A stretch of DNA of 64,000 nucleotides from contig QKGM01000001.1 in the NCBI GenBank assembly GCA_003250395.1, positions 83,770 through 147,769 on the forward strand, read 5' to 3'. Positions 1-9,649 of this stretch are shown here, one piece after another. Source of the stretch: Bacteroidota bacterium. Its GTDB lineage: Bacteria > Bacteroidota > Bacteroidia > Bacteroidales > TTA-H9. Numbering within the stretch: position 1 is the stretch's first letter; the number at the start of each line of letters is the position of its first letter. The position numbers and the translations under genes were made by a program. The notes under the pieces are model-generated. The model was not told the origin of the DNA and made no database searches. It saw nothing but the letters and a program-made list of their open reading frames with translations.

Positions 1-2
1 TT

Positions 3-2951
3 TTGCATATCTTAAATTCGGTTTTACCTGGTGATTTGTTCAAGCCATTGATCTTTGCTTCTGGTTGGTTTAATCCTAATCTGGCAGTTTTATCCCTAAA
101 CATAATTTTTATGTTCATTTTGGCAGTGATATTACATGCCGTTGAATATCAGCCTGTTTTTAGTAAAAAAGTTTGGCGGATCACTTATGTTTTATCGATA
201 CCTATTCTCATTACTGGAGGATTTAGGCTGATGATCAGTGGTTTTAAATTGTTAATTCACCATTCAAACCTACCTCTCGATACTAACTCAATCCCATTAT
301 TTAATGAGTATTCATTATTAGTATATGCACTGTTATTTTTACTCTTTCTGGTATGGTTCTTCCCCGTATTTTCAATGCTGAAAACGTTTGATCGGTTTTC
401 GATTCAACAGCGAGTTTATGTTATTTTTGATTTAGCTGTTCTAACAGCAGTTAGTGGATGGTTGGTAAATATGAATCTTATCGCCATTATAATTGAAACT
501 ATATGTGCTATTCTCATCTTTACCATCATTTTATTTCGTCATAGTAATGGTAAATCCCCTTATCTGATGACTCTACCAGCCCAGTTGGTTGTAATAGGAG
601 CCGCAGCATTTTTGATTTCTAATATGGTTATACGCTCGATGAGTCAGAAGGAAATAGCCTTTAGGTATACTATTGCAGAGAAGTATTTGCTTGATAGTCA
701 GGACCGGATCGCAGAACGTCATTTACTAACTTTGAAAGCACAGTTGATTGTAGATACAACCCTACAGAGGATGGCTGCGCAGTATGCTGAGAATGAATTG
801 CTGCAGGATCAGTTAAATATGTACTTGCATACACATTATTTTGACGGGTATTTGCGAAGATTTAATTCCGATTTTACTTTTTGCCTTCCTGCTGATAACC
901 TTCTAGTTCCTGGGATGAGGCAACCGGTTTCATGTGAGGGCTTTTTTCGTGATAAATCCTATTCTGCCATTACCGAAATAGATTCATCCATGCTTTGGTT
1001 TTTTGGATATACTCCGGAACATAAGGGATATCTTGCCCGGTATGAAGTTCCCTTTAATGTAGGGGTGTTGTATATTTATGCTGAGCTGGTTCCAAAGGGT
1101 GTTTCACGTGGAATAGGCTTGCCTGAAATCTCTGGATACAATTCTTCAACTGGAGGAATAGCTCTACAACCATATTCCTATGCACGCTACTGGGATACAG
1201 ACTTGATGAGTCATGCTGGTACTTTCCCATTTTGGCGTCAACTACCGATTTTACCTAATAGTATTCGTAGCGATAGCTTATTTAATACACAGAATTGGTC
1301 TCACCTTATGATAAAGGCACCCGGCAAAGCTATTATAATCATTAGTTTACCTCTTCGCTCATGGCTTAATTCTGTCTCCCTGTTTAGCTACATATTCTTA
1401 GATTTTTGTTTATTGATGCTATTAAGCCTTATTGTAGTAGCTCTCTCATCTGGTCACGGCATATTTATTGGTTCGTTTAGGAGCCGGTTCCAGTTAACGG
1501 TTTTTTTATTGATTTTATTTTCATTAGTAACCATCGGAATCAGCTCTGTTTACTTTGTTATTAATCTTAATGAACGGAAGAATCAAAATCTCATTTCTGA
1601 TAAGGCCCATAGTATTCTGATCGAGCTACAACACAAGTTGCTGGATGCTAATCAATATCAATTTACTGATACTGATTATTTGGGCTCACTGATGACAAAA
1701 TTCTCTGAAGTATTTTTTACAGACATTAATTTATATGATCGCCGGGGATATCTTATTGCGACCAGTCAATCTGATGCATTTGATGCAGGGATTTTAGCCC
1801 AATACATGGATGGAAACGCATTTCGGGTCTTAATTGAGAATAAAGAATCAATGCTTGTTCATAATGAAATGGTTGGTGACTTAAAGTACCTATCAGCGTA
1901 TTTACCTCTCACCAATTCGAAAAATCAGGTATTGGCTTATCTTAATCTACCTTCCTTTTCCAGACAGGAAGAATTGCAGGCGGAAATTGGTTCTTTCCTG
2001 ATTACAATTATAAATGTTTATGCTATAGTTTTATTATTAGCAGCAATAACAGGACTAATCGTTGCGCGAATCCTTACGCATCCTCTACAGATACTGGCAA
2101 TACATCTTTCATCTGTCAAGATTGGAAAGACAAATCGTAAAATTGAATGGCAAGGATCAGATGAATTGGCGGTATTAATCAGCGAGTACAATAGAATGTT
2201 AGATGAACTTGATTCCGGTACAGTAGAGATTAAAATCAGAGAGCGCGAAGCAACCTGGAACGAAATGGCTCGACAAGTTGCCCATGAAATAAAAAACCCG
2301 TTGACTCCTTTGCGCCTCAATATGCAATATTTACAGAAGGCTTGGATTGATGGGGCTCCTGACTTTGATCAGAGGCTTCAACGGTTTATTTGTACTATGC
2401 AGGAACAAATAGAACGATTGAACACCATAGCGACAGATTTTGGGCAGTTTGGTTCTCTCCCGAAACCTAGACTGGCTCAGGTTGACTTGTGTGGATTGCT
2501 TAGAAAAGTAATTTTCCTTTTTTCAGAGGGCGAGTCGATGGTAAAACTTGTATCAGATGTCGAATCTTGCTTTATAATAAGTGATGAAGGATTATTACAG
2601 GTTGTTTTCACCAATTTGATTAAGAATGCTATACAGGCTGTTCCTGTAGACCGGAAAGCAGATGTTTCTATCACACTATCCGTTGTTAAATCTGGTTATA
2701 TCGAAATACAAGTCGCGGATAATGGGCGAGGGATACCTGTTAGTGAATATCATAAGATTTTTACCCCATACTTTACAACTAAATCGCAAGGGAATGGTAT
2801 CGGTCTGCATCTTGTTTATCAGATTGTAAATGCTCTTCATGGAAAGGTTTGGTTTGCATCGGAGGCCGAAATTGGCACAATTTTCTTTATCGCCTTACCT
2901 GCTGCAATAGAGTCTTTGGAGGATGAAAGCTTAAATTTGTCCAATTTTTAA
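3..2951 (+). CDS. NtrY-like membrane sensor histidine kinase (5' end probably outside window)
   Basis: Sensor histidine kinase, 982 residues visible. Several hydrophobic segments fill residues 28-210; a first extracytoplasmic stretch (about 210-455) is followed by two membrane segments (about 460-522), a second sensor stretch, and another membrane segment near 660-688. HAMP (690-745), HisKA with phospho-acceptor His761 in AHEIKNPLTP, and an HATPase domain (VADNGRGIP, GNGIGLHLV) follow. The AHEIKNPLTP H-box is typical of NtrB/NtrY-type kinases that often partner NtrC-class regulators. The reading frame is open to the window edge and begins with a TTG, so the true start may lie upstream. No response regulator is adjacent downstream; it may sit to the left. 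A flippase gene follows after 3 bp. Confidence 0.9.
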   Translation: MHILNSVLPGDLFKPLIFASGWFNPNLAVLSLNIIFMFILAVILHAVEYQPVFSKKVWRITYVLSIPILITGGFRLMISGFKLLIHHSNLPLDTNSIPLFNEYSLLVYALLFLLFLVWFFPVFSMLKTFDRFSIQQRVYVIFDLAVLTAVSGWLVNMNLIAIIIETICAILIFTIILFRHSNGKSPYLMTLPAQLVVIGAAAFLISNMVIRSMSQKEIAFRYTIAEKYLLDSQDRIAERHLLTLKAQLIVDTTLQRMAAQYAENELLQDQLNMYLHTHYFDGYLRRFNSDFTFCLPADNLLVPGMRQPVSCEGFFRDKSYSAITEIDSSMLWFFGYTPEHKGYLARYEVPFNVGVLYIYAELVPKGVSRGIGLPEISGYNSSTGGIALQPYSYARYWDTDLMSHAGTFPFWRQLPILPNSIRSDSLFNTQNWSHLMIKAPGKAIIIISLPLRSWLNSVSLFSYIFLDFCLLMLLSLIVVALSSGHGIFIGSFRSRFQLTVFLLILFSLVTIGISSVYFVINLNERKNQNLISDKAHSILIELQHKLLDANQYQFTDTDYLGSLMTKFSEVFFTDINLYDRRGYLIATSQSDAFDAGILAQYMDGNAFRVLIENKESMLVHNEMVGDLKYLSAYLPLTNSKNQVLAYLNLPSFSRQEELQAEIGSFLITIINVYAIVLLLAAITGLIVARILTHPLQILAIHLSSVKIGKTNRKIEWQGSDELAVLISEYNRMLDELDSGTVEIKIREREATWNEMARQVAHEIKNPLTPLRLNMQYLQKAWIDGAPDFDQRLQRFICTMQEQIERLNTIATDFGQFGSLPKPRLAQVDLCGLLRKVIFLFSEGESMVKLVSDVESCFIISDEGLLQVVFTNLIKNAIQAVPVDRKADVSITLSVVKSGYIEIQVADNGRGIPVSEYHKIFTPYFTTKSQGNGIGLHLVYQIVNALHGKVWFASEAEIGTIFFIALPAAIESLEDESLNLSNF

Positions 2952-2954
2952 CTC

Positions 2955-4433
2955 GTGAACCCACTCAAAAAACTGGCAGGCCAGACCGCTATTTATGGTT
3001 TACCCAGTATTCTTCTCAGAATCTTGGGCTATTTACTTACACCACTTTATACAAGGGTGCTTGATACTCAGGAGTATGGGTCATATGTGTATCTCTATTC
3101 GGTAGTGGCTTTCATGATTGTTGTCCTTACCTATGGTATGGAAACTGCTTTTTTCCGTTTTTACAGTAAAGGGGAGAAAAGTGAAAAGGTTTATACCACC
3201 TCGTTGATTTCTCTTTTATTTACTACTACAATATTTGTTGTAGCAGTCTTATACTATACTTCATCAATTGCAAGGTCAATAGGTTATGAGGAAAAACCAG
3301 AGTATATTCGTTACTTTGGTTTTATTCTGGCTTTTGATGCCCTCAGTGCCATTCCTTTCGCAAAGCTTCGAGCTCAAAACCAGGCAAAGCGATTTGCGTT
3401 ACTTAGAATGGTTAATATATTGATAAACATAGCTCTAAATTTAGTGTTCTTATTACTAATTCCTGCTATCAATTCTGGTGGTGATTTTTCCGGAGGATGG
3501 TTGAACGGCGTGTTTCCTACTGAAAATCTCGTACAATATATTTTCATAAGTAATCTAGTTGCCAGTGCAGTTACATTGATTTTGCTCCTTCCTGAACTGA
3601 GATTCAGTTTAAGAGCTTTCAGTTTAAAATTGCTGGGTTCTATGTTAAAATATGCCCTGCCTCTCCTTATTGCTGGATTTGCAGGGATCGTTAATGAGAC
3701 TTTCGACAGGGTTTTGCTTAAGCATTTATTACCGGTTGATATAGCAGAATCGCAAGTTGGAATTTATGGAGCATGTTATAAGATTTCTATTTTAATTACA
3801 CTTTTCATTCAGGCATACCGCTATGCTGCAGAACCTTTCTTTTTTTCTCAGGCTGGAGAGAAGGACTCAAAGCTAATCTATAGTCAGATGCTTACCTATT
3901 TCGTTTTGGTAATAAGTATTATCTTCCTTATTACAATGCTATACCTGGATGTCATTATACTTTTTATTGGTAAAGATTTCAGAGAAGGAAGATCAGTAAT
4001 TTCAATATTAATGCTTGCCAATATCTGTCTCGGTATCTTTTACAATTTAAGTATCTGGTATAAGCTTACTAATCAGACTCTTTATGGTGCAATGATTGCA
4101 GCAGTGGGAGCTTTTATTACCATTGTGTTCAATTTGTGGTTAATCCCCGACTATGGGTATATGGGGTCTGCCTGGGCTACATTAATTTGCTATTTTATAA
4201 TGATGGTCATTTCATACCGTTTGGGACAGAAACATTTTCCCATCAAATACAATCTCAGAAAGATTACTTTTTATCTTGGAGGAGCTTTATTAATATATTT
4301 TGTTTCAACCTTATTCTATTCGCAGCAAGTCGTTATAAGGTTGATAGTTGGTACTGTTCTTTTGTTAATATATCTATTGGGGGTATTCTTTCTTGAATAT
4401 GCAAATTTGAAGCGGATTATCACATCCCGGTGA
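2955..4433 (+). CDS. Wzx/MATE-like polysaccharide flippase
   Basis: Oligosaccharide flippase-family membrane protein (MOP superfamily), 492 residues, expected to move lipid-linked glycans across the inner membrane. The N-terminus (KKLAGQTAIYGLPSIL...LGYLLTPLYTRVL) is the signature of Bacteroidota Wzx-like proteins. Hydrophobic segments are spread over the whole length, in keeping with 12-14 helices. It starts at GTG only 3 bp after the kinase stop, so the two are probably cotranscribed. The substrate cannot be told from sequence; the glycosyltransferase genes at the right end of the window are far away and on the other strand. Confidence 0.88.
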   Translation: MNPLKKLAGQTAIYGLPSILLRILGYLLTPLYTRVLDTQEYGSYVYLYSVVAFMIVVLTYGMETAFFRFYSKGEKSEKVYTTSLISLLFTTTIFVVAVLYYTSSIARSIGYEEKPEYIRYFGFILAFDALSAIPFAKLRAQNQAKRFALLRMVNILINIALNLVFLLLIPAINSGGDFSGGWLNGVFPTENLVQYIFISNLVASAVTLILLLPELRFSLRAFSLKLLGSMLKYALPLLIAGFAGIVNETFDRVLLKHLLPVDIAESQVGIYGACYKISILITLFIQAYRYAAEPFFFSQAGEKDSKLIYSQMLTYFVLVISIIFLITMLYLDVIILFIGKDFREGRSVISILMLANICLGIFYNLSIWYKLTNQTLYGAMIAAVGAFITIVFNLWLIPDYGYMGSAWATLICYFIMMVISYRLGQKHFPIKYNLRKITFYLGGALLIYFVSTLFYSQQVVIRLIVGTVLLLIYLLGVFFLEYANLKRIITSR

Positions 4434-4462
4434 GAATGGGATAGCAGCACTGCTAAAATGCG

Positions 4463-4470
4463 TAAATTTG
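4463..4470 (+). promoter_or_regulatory. -7 box TAAATTTG of dut
   Basis: TAAATTTG matches the Bacteroidota -7 consensus TAnnTTTG and lies 28 bp before the dut ATG. No clear -33 TTTG is visible upstream, so this is a moderate prediction. Confidence 0.45.
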
Positions 4471-4498
4471 CCTTTAATTCAAATATTCTCACGTATAG

Positions 4499-4930
4499 AT
4501 GGAAATAAGAATCGTAAATAAATCTTCAAACCCACTTCCTGCATACGAAACAATGTTTTCTGCCGGTATGGATCTTCGAGCAAACCTTGATGCAAGTATT
4601 GAACTTCAGCCCCTCGAAAGGGTACTTATTAAAACTGGTCTTTTTATTGAATTACCCGCAGGCTATGAGGCACAGGTAAGACCTCGTAGTGGTCTGGCCA
4701 TCAAACATGGAATCACAGTTCTGAATTCTCCGGGTACAATTGATGCTGATTATCGTGGTGAGATAGCTGTTATTATCGTGAACCTTTCTGATAAACCGTT
4801 TACAATCGCGCATGGCGATAGAATTGCCCAAATGATTATTGCCCGGCATGAGACGATTAATTGGATTCAGACAGAACAGTTATCTGAAACGGATCGGGGT
4901 TCTGGTGGCTTTGGACATACCGGATCATGA
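4499..4930 (+). CDS. dut: dUTP diphosphatase
   Basis: Trimeric dUTPase that hydrolyses dUTP to dUMP and pyrophosphate, keeping uracil out of DNA and supplying dTMP synthesis. All five family motifs are present in 143 residues: AGMDLRA (22-28), RPRSGLA (61-67), [11 protein letters not shown] (79-89, with catalytic Asp and Tyr), GDRIAQMI (106-113) and the C-terminal [11 protein letters not shown] (133-143) that closes over the active site. The length is normal. It has its own -7 box and is followed after about 30 bp by the TPR gene, probably in one transcript. Confidence 0.97.
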   Translation: MEIRIVNKSSNPLPAYETMFSAGMDLRANLDASIELQPLERVLIKTGLFIELPAGYEAQVRPRSGLAIKHGITVLNSPGTIDADYRGEIAVIIVNLSDKPFTIAHGDRIAQMIIARHETINWIQTEQLSETDRGSGGFGHTGS

Positions 4931-4961
4931 TTCTTTTCGTTTAGAAAACTAATTTTTGATT

Positions 4962-6701
4962 ATGATAACCCGATTGATAAAATTGTTCTTATTGGTAGGT
5001 ATTCTATCTTGCGGAATTCTTGTTCAGGCTCAAAATGATGAATCAAGTACAATCCCTCCCAAGGGTGTATCTGAAACAGAACAAAAAGCCAATGCTGATG
5101 CTTTCGCTGCTGCATATAAATTTTTACTTCTGGAGAATTATTCATCAGCCCAGAAAGCATTTGAAGAGATCGTTGGAAAATATAAATGGGATGCAGCGTC
5201 CCGTTATGAATTGGCAAGGATTTATGCCGGTATTGATAGGTTAAATGAGGCTGTAGGGATGGCAGAAGAGGCCTCTAAAATTGACCCTTCAAATAAATGG
5301 TACAAAGAATTACTGGGAAGTTTGTATGAACAGACAGGGCAGTCTAAAAAACTTATTGGCCTTATCGAAAAGATGCTGCAAAAGGACCCCAAAAATACTA
5401 CAGCCCTTGAAAAGATGGCCAATGTTTGGCTCAGTAATGGAAAACCAGCTAAAGCAATTGTTTATCTAGATAAAATTGAGGCAATTGAAGGGATTAATGA
5501 ATCACTTTCTGTTCAAAAGCATAAGATTTATGCAGAGCAACTTAATAAGAATAAAGAGGCTGCCCGCGAATTGATTCGTCTGGCTGATGCTTTTCCAGAA
5601 GAGCAGAAGTATATGATGATGCTTGCCGAGTTTTATGGTAAGAATGGCGATTTCAAAGATGCGGTGAAAGTATATGATCAACTGCTGGATCGCTCACCTG
5701 ATAATGTCTATACGGCAATCTCAATGGCAGATCTGTATAATAAGATGGGTGACAGAGAAAAGGTTAGATTGACACTAAAGAAGGTTTTTGCCTCAAAGGC
5801 ATTAAACGCCGAACCCAAGCTGCAGGTCTTTTTGACTCTGTATACCCCTGAACAAATTTATACCACGGAGAAGGAGGCCGCACTTGAATTAGTCGATATT
5901 CTGAACGCTACCCATCCGAACGACTCCAAATTGCTGGCTATTAGAGGAGATCTCCTCTACAAATCAAAAAGGGAGGTTGAGGCCAAAGAGAACCTGTTAC
6001 AAAGTATAGCCATAGATAGTAGCCGGTATTTTGTTTGGGAACAATTAATGTTTGTTATGTCGACAATGAATGATACTTCTGAACTTCTTAATTTCAGTTA
6101 CCGTTGTCGCCAGCTGTTTCCTTTTCAACCAATTCCTTACTTTTTTGAGGGTCTTATGAAGGCCCGTGCCGGACAAAATACAGAGGCAGTAAAGATATTT
6201 AGTGAAGGAAAGGCTCTTGTTACTGATAACAAACCACTTCTTGAGCAATTTGCAATGTTCCTGGGAGATACTTATCATGCCCTTAACCTGCCAGCTAAGT
6301 CTGATTCTGCTTATGAGGAAACATTAAGGTACAATCCTGACAATATTTATGTCCTGAATAATTATGCATACTATCTTTCTGAGAGAGGTGTAGCACTTAC
6401 TAAAGCAGAAAAAATGTCTTCCAGAGCAATAACTGCTGAACCTAATAATGCGACTTATCTGGATACGTATGCATGGGTATTGTATAAACTTGGCCGTTAT
6501 GAGGAGAGTCATTTTTGGATGAATAAAGCACTGGCAGCAGAAGAAAATCCAAGCGCAACGTTATATGACCATGCTGGTGATATTTTGTTTAAAATCAATC
6601 GTGTAGATGAAGCTGTACAAATGTGGCAGAAGGCATTATCGATTGATTCAACGCAAAAGCTGGTAGAGGATAAAATCATACGCAGAAGTTTAAATGAATA
6701 A
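4962..6701 (+). CDS. exported tetratricopeptide-repeat protein
   Basis: TPR protein of 579 residues with an N-terminal signal peptide (ITRLIKLFLLVGILSCGILV, cleavage near AQNDE). Many 34-residue helical repeats follow, for example around residues 60-160 and 400-560 (NNYAYYLSERG, YLDTYAWVLYKLGRYEES). I chose ATG 4962 over an in-frame TTG at 4956 because it starts the signal peptide directly. The last 8 bp overlap the next lipoprotein gene, so they are translationally linked. Such proteins act as scaffolds in the periplasm; with DUF4292 and EnvC-like neighbours an envelope assembly role is plausible, but the partner is unknown. Confidence 0.88.
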   Translation: MITRLIKLFLLVGILSCGILVQAQNDESSTIPPKGVSETEQKANADAFAAAYKFLLLENYSSAQKAFEEIVGKYKWDAASRYELARIYAGIDRLNEAVGMAEEASKIDPSNKWYKELLGSLYEQTGQSKKLIGLIEKMLQKDPKNTTALEKMANVWLSNGKPAKAIVYLDKIEAIEGINESLSVQKHKIYAEQLNKNKEAARELIRLADAFPEEQKYMMMLAEFYGKNGDFKDAVKVYDQLLDRSPDNVYTAISMADLYNKMGDREKVRLTLKKVFASKALNAEPKLQVFLTLYTPEQIYTTEKEAALELVDILNATHPNDSKLLAIRGDLLYKSKREVEAKENLLQSIAIDSSRYFVWEQLMFVMSTMNDTSELLNFSYRCRQLFPFQPIPYFFEGLMKARAGQNTEAVKIFSEGKALVTDNKPLLEQFAMFLGDTYHALNLPAKSDSAYEETLRYNPDNIYVLNNYAYYLSERGVALTKAEKMSSRAITAEPNNATYLDTYAWVLYKLGRYEESHFWMNKALAAEENPSATLYDHAGDILFKINRVDEAVQMWQKALSIDSTQKLVEDKIIRRSLNE

Positions 6702-7527
6702 AGTTAGCTACCGTTCTGTTTTTTATATTATTGCTTTACTTTTGCTTGTTGTACAGGCCTGTAGTCCTACCCGCAAAGCAATTCGGGAACCGTTGAAGCA
6801 ACAGGGAGCGACTTTCCTTTTTGAACAACTTCAGAAAAGTAAACCTACCTTTAATACTTTATCTTCCAGGGCAGCTCTTGATATCCGCTCATCAAAGACA
6901 GATATGAGCCTGAAAGTACAGTTTCGGATTCAGAAGGACAGCCTTATCTGGATGTCCTTTAGTCCTCTGCTTGGAATTGAGGTTGTCAGAATAGTTCTAA
7001 CCCCTGATAGCGTAAAGTTTTTAGACCGGATCAATAAGAGTTATTTCTGTGGAAATTATTCTTTTTTCCAGGAGTTCTACAATGTTGGTTTTGATTATGA
7101 TATGATTGAATCAATTCTGTTGGGTGTAGATTTCAGATGTTATGATCAGGGAGAGATGAAAGCTGGGATTGATAATTTACTTTACCATCTTTCAACTGCC
7201 AACCGTAGGAAGATTCGCCGGTTTGTCAGATCGCATTCTGATTCAGAACGGGTACTCTTACAGGATGTCTGGCTCGATCCTCAAACGTTCAGGATCAGAC
7301 AGCTAAAGCTGAAAGAAGCAAACAGGGATAGCAGAAGATTAGATGCTTACTACGATTCTTTTATTACGCTTGAAAATAAGGATGTACTGCCCGATGAAAT
7401 GAAGTTGCAAATTCATTCGGAAGAAAATATTGAGATTAAGTTCAGAATTAACAAGATCAGGATTAACGACACCTTATCGTTTCCTTTTTCGGTACCTTCG
7501 TCTTATCAACCCATTAATTTTCACTAG
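6694..7527 (+). CDS. DUF4292-family lipoprotein
   Basis: Probable lipoprotein of 277 residues. The signal peptide ends with a lipobox (VVQAC, Cys near residue 23). The body resembles the DUF4292 family common in Bacteroidota, which has a LolA/LolB-like beta-rich look: short strands such as MSLKVQFRIQKDSLIWMSFSP and the segment FLDRINKSYFCG are typical. The gene overlaps the TPR gene by 8 bp and is 16 bp ahead of envC. Its biochemical function is not established; lipid or lipoprotein handling is an inference from fold resemblance. Confidence 0.82.
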   Translation: MNKVSYRSVFYIIALLLLVVQACSPTRKAIREPLKQQGATFLFEQLQKSKPTFNTLSSRAALDIRSSKTDMSLKVQFRIQKDSLIWMSFSPLLGIEVVRIVLTPDSVKFLDRINKSYFCGNYSFFQEFYNVGFDYDMIESILLGVDFRCYDQGEMKAGIDNLLYHLSTANRRKIRRFVRSHSDSERVLLQDVWLDPQTFRIRQLKLKEANRDSRRLDAYYDSFITLENKDVLPDEMKLQIHSEENIEIKFRINKIRINDTLSFPFSVPSSYQPINFH

Positions 7528-7543
7528 GAGATAGTTTTTTGCT

Positions 7544-8812
7544 ATGGTTAGGTATAAAGAATATTCTGTAGTTGTTGTTCTGGTGTCTTTGCTGTTGTTA
7601 TTAACTATGCCGGGTTACAGCCAGGATAGCCGCGACAGGAAGAAACTTGAACAGGAGAAGAACAGGATAGAAGAAGAGATTAAGAGCCTGAAACGAATGC
7701 TCGATGCTACCAGTACCAACCACAAGGAGTCTGTAGTCCGTTTTCAGATTCTTACCAATACCATCAGTAAAAGGCAGCAACTAATTGAGAACCTGAATAG
7801 AAATATTAAAGGGATTGATAGCCAGATAAAGCTTTTACAGAAAGAAGTAATCCGTCTTTCCAGAGAATATGAAACGCTTCGGAAGGATTATGCCCATATG
7901 ATCAGAGCCGCCTATGCCAACCGTGAACGATATTCGAAAATTATGTTCCTGTTAGCTTCCAACGATTTTAATCAGGCCTATCTTCGTCTCAGGTATTATC
8001 AACAATATAGCGAATTCAGAAAGCGTCAGGCCCTGCAAATTGAAACTACCCAACAACTTCTTTCTCAACGCAAAGCAACTTTAGATTCTACCCGTAAGAA
8101 ACAGCTTGAGGGGTGGAGGGAGTTGAATACCGAAAAGAACAAACTTCAACAGGAACAAACGCAACAGGATAAGTTGGTCAAATCACTTGGTGCTAAAAAG
8201 GCCACACTTGAGAAAGATATTAAAAAGAAGCAGATCGCTGCTGAAAAGCTTAAAAAGGTGATTGAAAAGGTTATCGCTGAAGAAATCCGGATGGCTGCCG
8301 AGAGGGCAAGAAAAGCGAAAAAGAATGATGTTGTAAAGCCAAAATCAAATAATAAGCCTGATGTGTTTGAACTTACTCCTGCTGAACAAGCCTTAGCAAA
8401 GGACTTTACGGATAATCGCGGGCGCATTCCATGGCCGGTTGAACGGGGATATATAGTCGAGGAATATGGGGAACATCCTCATCCTGTGACACGTACTGTA
8501 AAGACCAAAAACAATGGTATCGATATACTCAGTCCGGGAAATTCAACGGCTAAAGCTGTTTTTGACGGCGTTATCAGTAGGATAATCGAGGTTCCGGGTT
8601 ATAATCATGTGGTAATTATACGTCATGGAAGCTTTCTGTCTGTGTACTCAAATTTACTCTCTGTCAATGTGAAGATTGATGAGAGAGTTTCCAAGGGATC
8701 ATCTATCGGGGTTATTGCACCTGATGCATCTGAGAAAAATGCGATGATCCATTTTGAGCTCTGGAAGGGAACAACCTCTGTGAATCCTTCAGAATGGCTA
8801 TTACGCCGTTAA
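7544..8812 (+). CDS. EnvC-like murein hydrolase activator (degenerate LytM/M23)
   Basis: Periplasmic EnvC-like protein of 422 residues: signal peptide (1-26), a long charged coiled coil (about 28-260), and a C-terminal M23/LytM domain (about 305-422). In active M23 enzymes the first zinc ligand is the His of HxGxD; here that place reads NNGID (about residues 322-326). The later motifs are VIIRHG and IHFELW. Loss of the first His argues that it does not cut peptidoglycan itself but activates an amidase during division, as EnvC does. It closes the dut-TPR-DUF4292 run, 16 bp behind the previous gene. Confidence 0.87.
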   Translation: MVRYKEYSVVVVLVSLLLLLTMPGYSQDSRDRKKLEQEKNRIEEEIKSLKRMLDATSTNHKESVVRFQILTNTISKRQQLIENLNRNIKGIDSQIKLLQKEVIRLSREYETLRKDYAHMIRAAYANRERYSKIMFLLASNDFNQAYLRLRYYQQYSEFRKRQALQIETTQQLLSQRKATLDSTRKKQLEGWRELNTEKNKLQQEQTQQDKLVKSLGAKKATLEKDIKKKQIAAEKLKKVIEKVIAEEIRMAAERARKAKKNDVVKPKSNNKPDVFELTPAEQALAKDFTDNRGRIPWPVERGYIVEEYGEHPHPVTRTVKTKNNGIDILSPGNSTAKAVFDGVISRIIEVPGYNHVVIIRHGSFLSVYSNLLSVNVKIDERVSKGSSIGVIAPDASEKNAMIHFELWKGTTSVNPSEWLLRR

Positions 8813-8836
8813 TTGGTTGATATCTTTATTCCTAAA

Positions 8837-9262
8837 CTACATTTCCTTATCGAACGTTAAAACGATTATTCCTTCCCGGGTGTAGTGGGTGTTCTCAAGT
8901 CTTAACCTCCCGTTCAATGAGATTACCCTGAGTGTATCCGTCCTTTTGTCCTGACCTGACAGGATAATCTGGTTATCTGCAATATTGTATTTCCATGTTC
9001 CATTTACAGAAAAGCGCGAGGATTCAGCTCTGAACTCTCCATTGTTTTCCAGGTTATAATAGACAGGATAAACGGCTTCTTCTGAAAGCCTGATGCGGTC
9101 TGCCCTTCCCCCGAAAACTGCTTCCCTGCGGGCTGCAGACAGCCTCCATTCTCCTGCTGGGTCATTGTCATTATATGATTGACACTGGCTGAAAACACCG
9201 AGCGATAGTATTAATAGTATTATGCCGGCCTTGACGGGAAGATTTGTTTTACTTGTTAACAT
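8837..9262 (-). CDS. small putative lipoprotein
   Basis: Unrecognised lipoprotein of 141 residues. An upstream in-frame start at 9397 exists, but the ATG at 9262 begins a proper lipoprotein signal (KAGIILLILSLGVFSQC) with the lipobox Cys near residue 26. The mature part is short beta-strand-like sequence (GEWRLSAARREAVFGG, FSVNGTWKYN, LRLENTHYTREG), similar in style to lipocalin-like Bacteroidota lipoproteins, but I cannot assign a family. It is convergent with envC, 24 bp apart, and no terminator is visible between them. Confidence 0.65.
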   Translation of the reverse strand: MLTSKTNLPVKAGIILLILSLGVFSQCQSYNDNDPAGEWRLSAARREAVFGGRADRIRLSEEAVYPVYYNLENNGEFRAESSRFSVNGTWKYNIADNQIILSGQDKRTDTLRVISLNGRLRLENTHYTREGIIVLTFDKEM

Positions 9263-9583
9263 GGATGGTAATTTCACGTTAGGGGGAATGGTGATACAAA
9301 GGAACGATTTTTTCCTTTTTGGATAGTACCTTATGACATTCTCTATCCTTTGTTTTTGTAATGGTATTTTTAATGATCTCCGGGTTATAAAGCTCATTTG
9401 CGATGCAGTTGTAACTTGTATTTATCGATTAAATAGTTTTGAAAAGTATTACAGCCAGTGGGGTTATAATAGTTTAATTAACAGAGCAGGACTCGTTGTC
9501 TGTTTTTTTGTTTTATATCCGCTCTCTTTTGAGAAGATATAGGTTTTTTTGTCAGCAGATGATAGTTTTTTGAATTTAGATAT

Positions 9584-9591
9584 TATCTTTG
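9584..9591 (+). promoter_or_regulatory. -7 box TATCTTTG of the tetR export operon
   Basis: TATCTTTG fits TAnnTTTG. It lies 8 bp before an 18-bp palindrome and 58 bp before the tetR ATG. A well-spaced -33 element is not evident. Apart from this promoter and operator, the 387-bp gap 9263-9649 holds nothing I can assign. Confidence 0.55.
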
Positions 9592-9599
9592 TCGTATGG

Positions 9600-9617
9600 T
9601 TTAACTATATAGTTAAA
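9600..9617 (+). promoter_or_regulatory. palindromic operator, probably for the adjacent TetR protein
   Basis: TTTAACTATATAGTTAAA is a perfect 18-bp palindrome placed at or just after the expected transcription start. This is the usual place for a TetR-family autorepressor to block its own operon. Confidence 0.7.
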
Positions 9618-9649
9618 TCAAAAGGATAAACCAATTAATTATCTATAGT

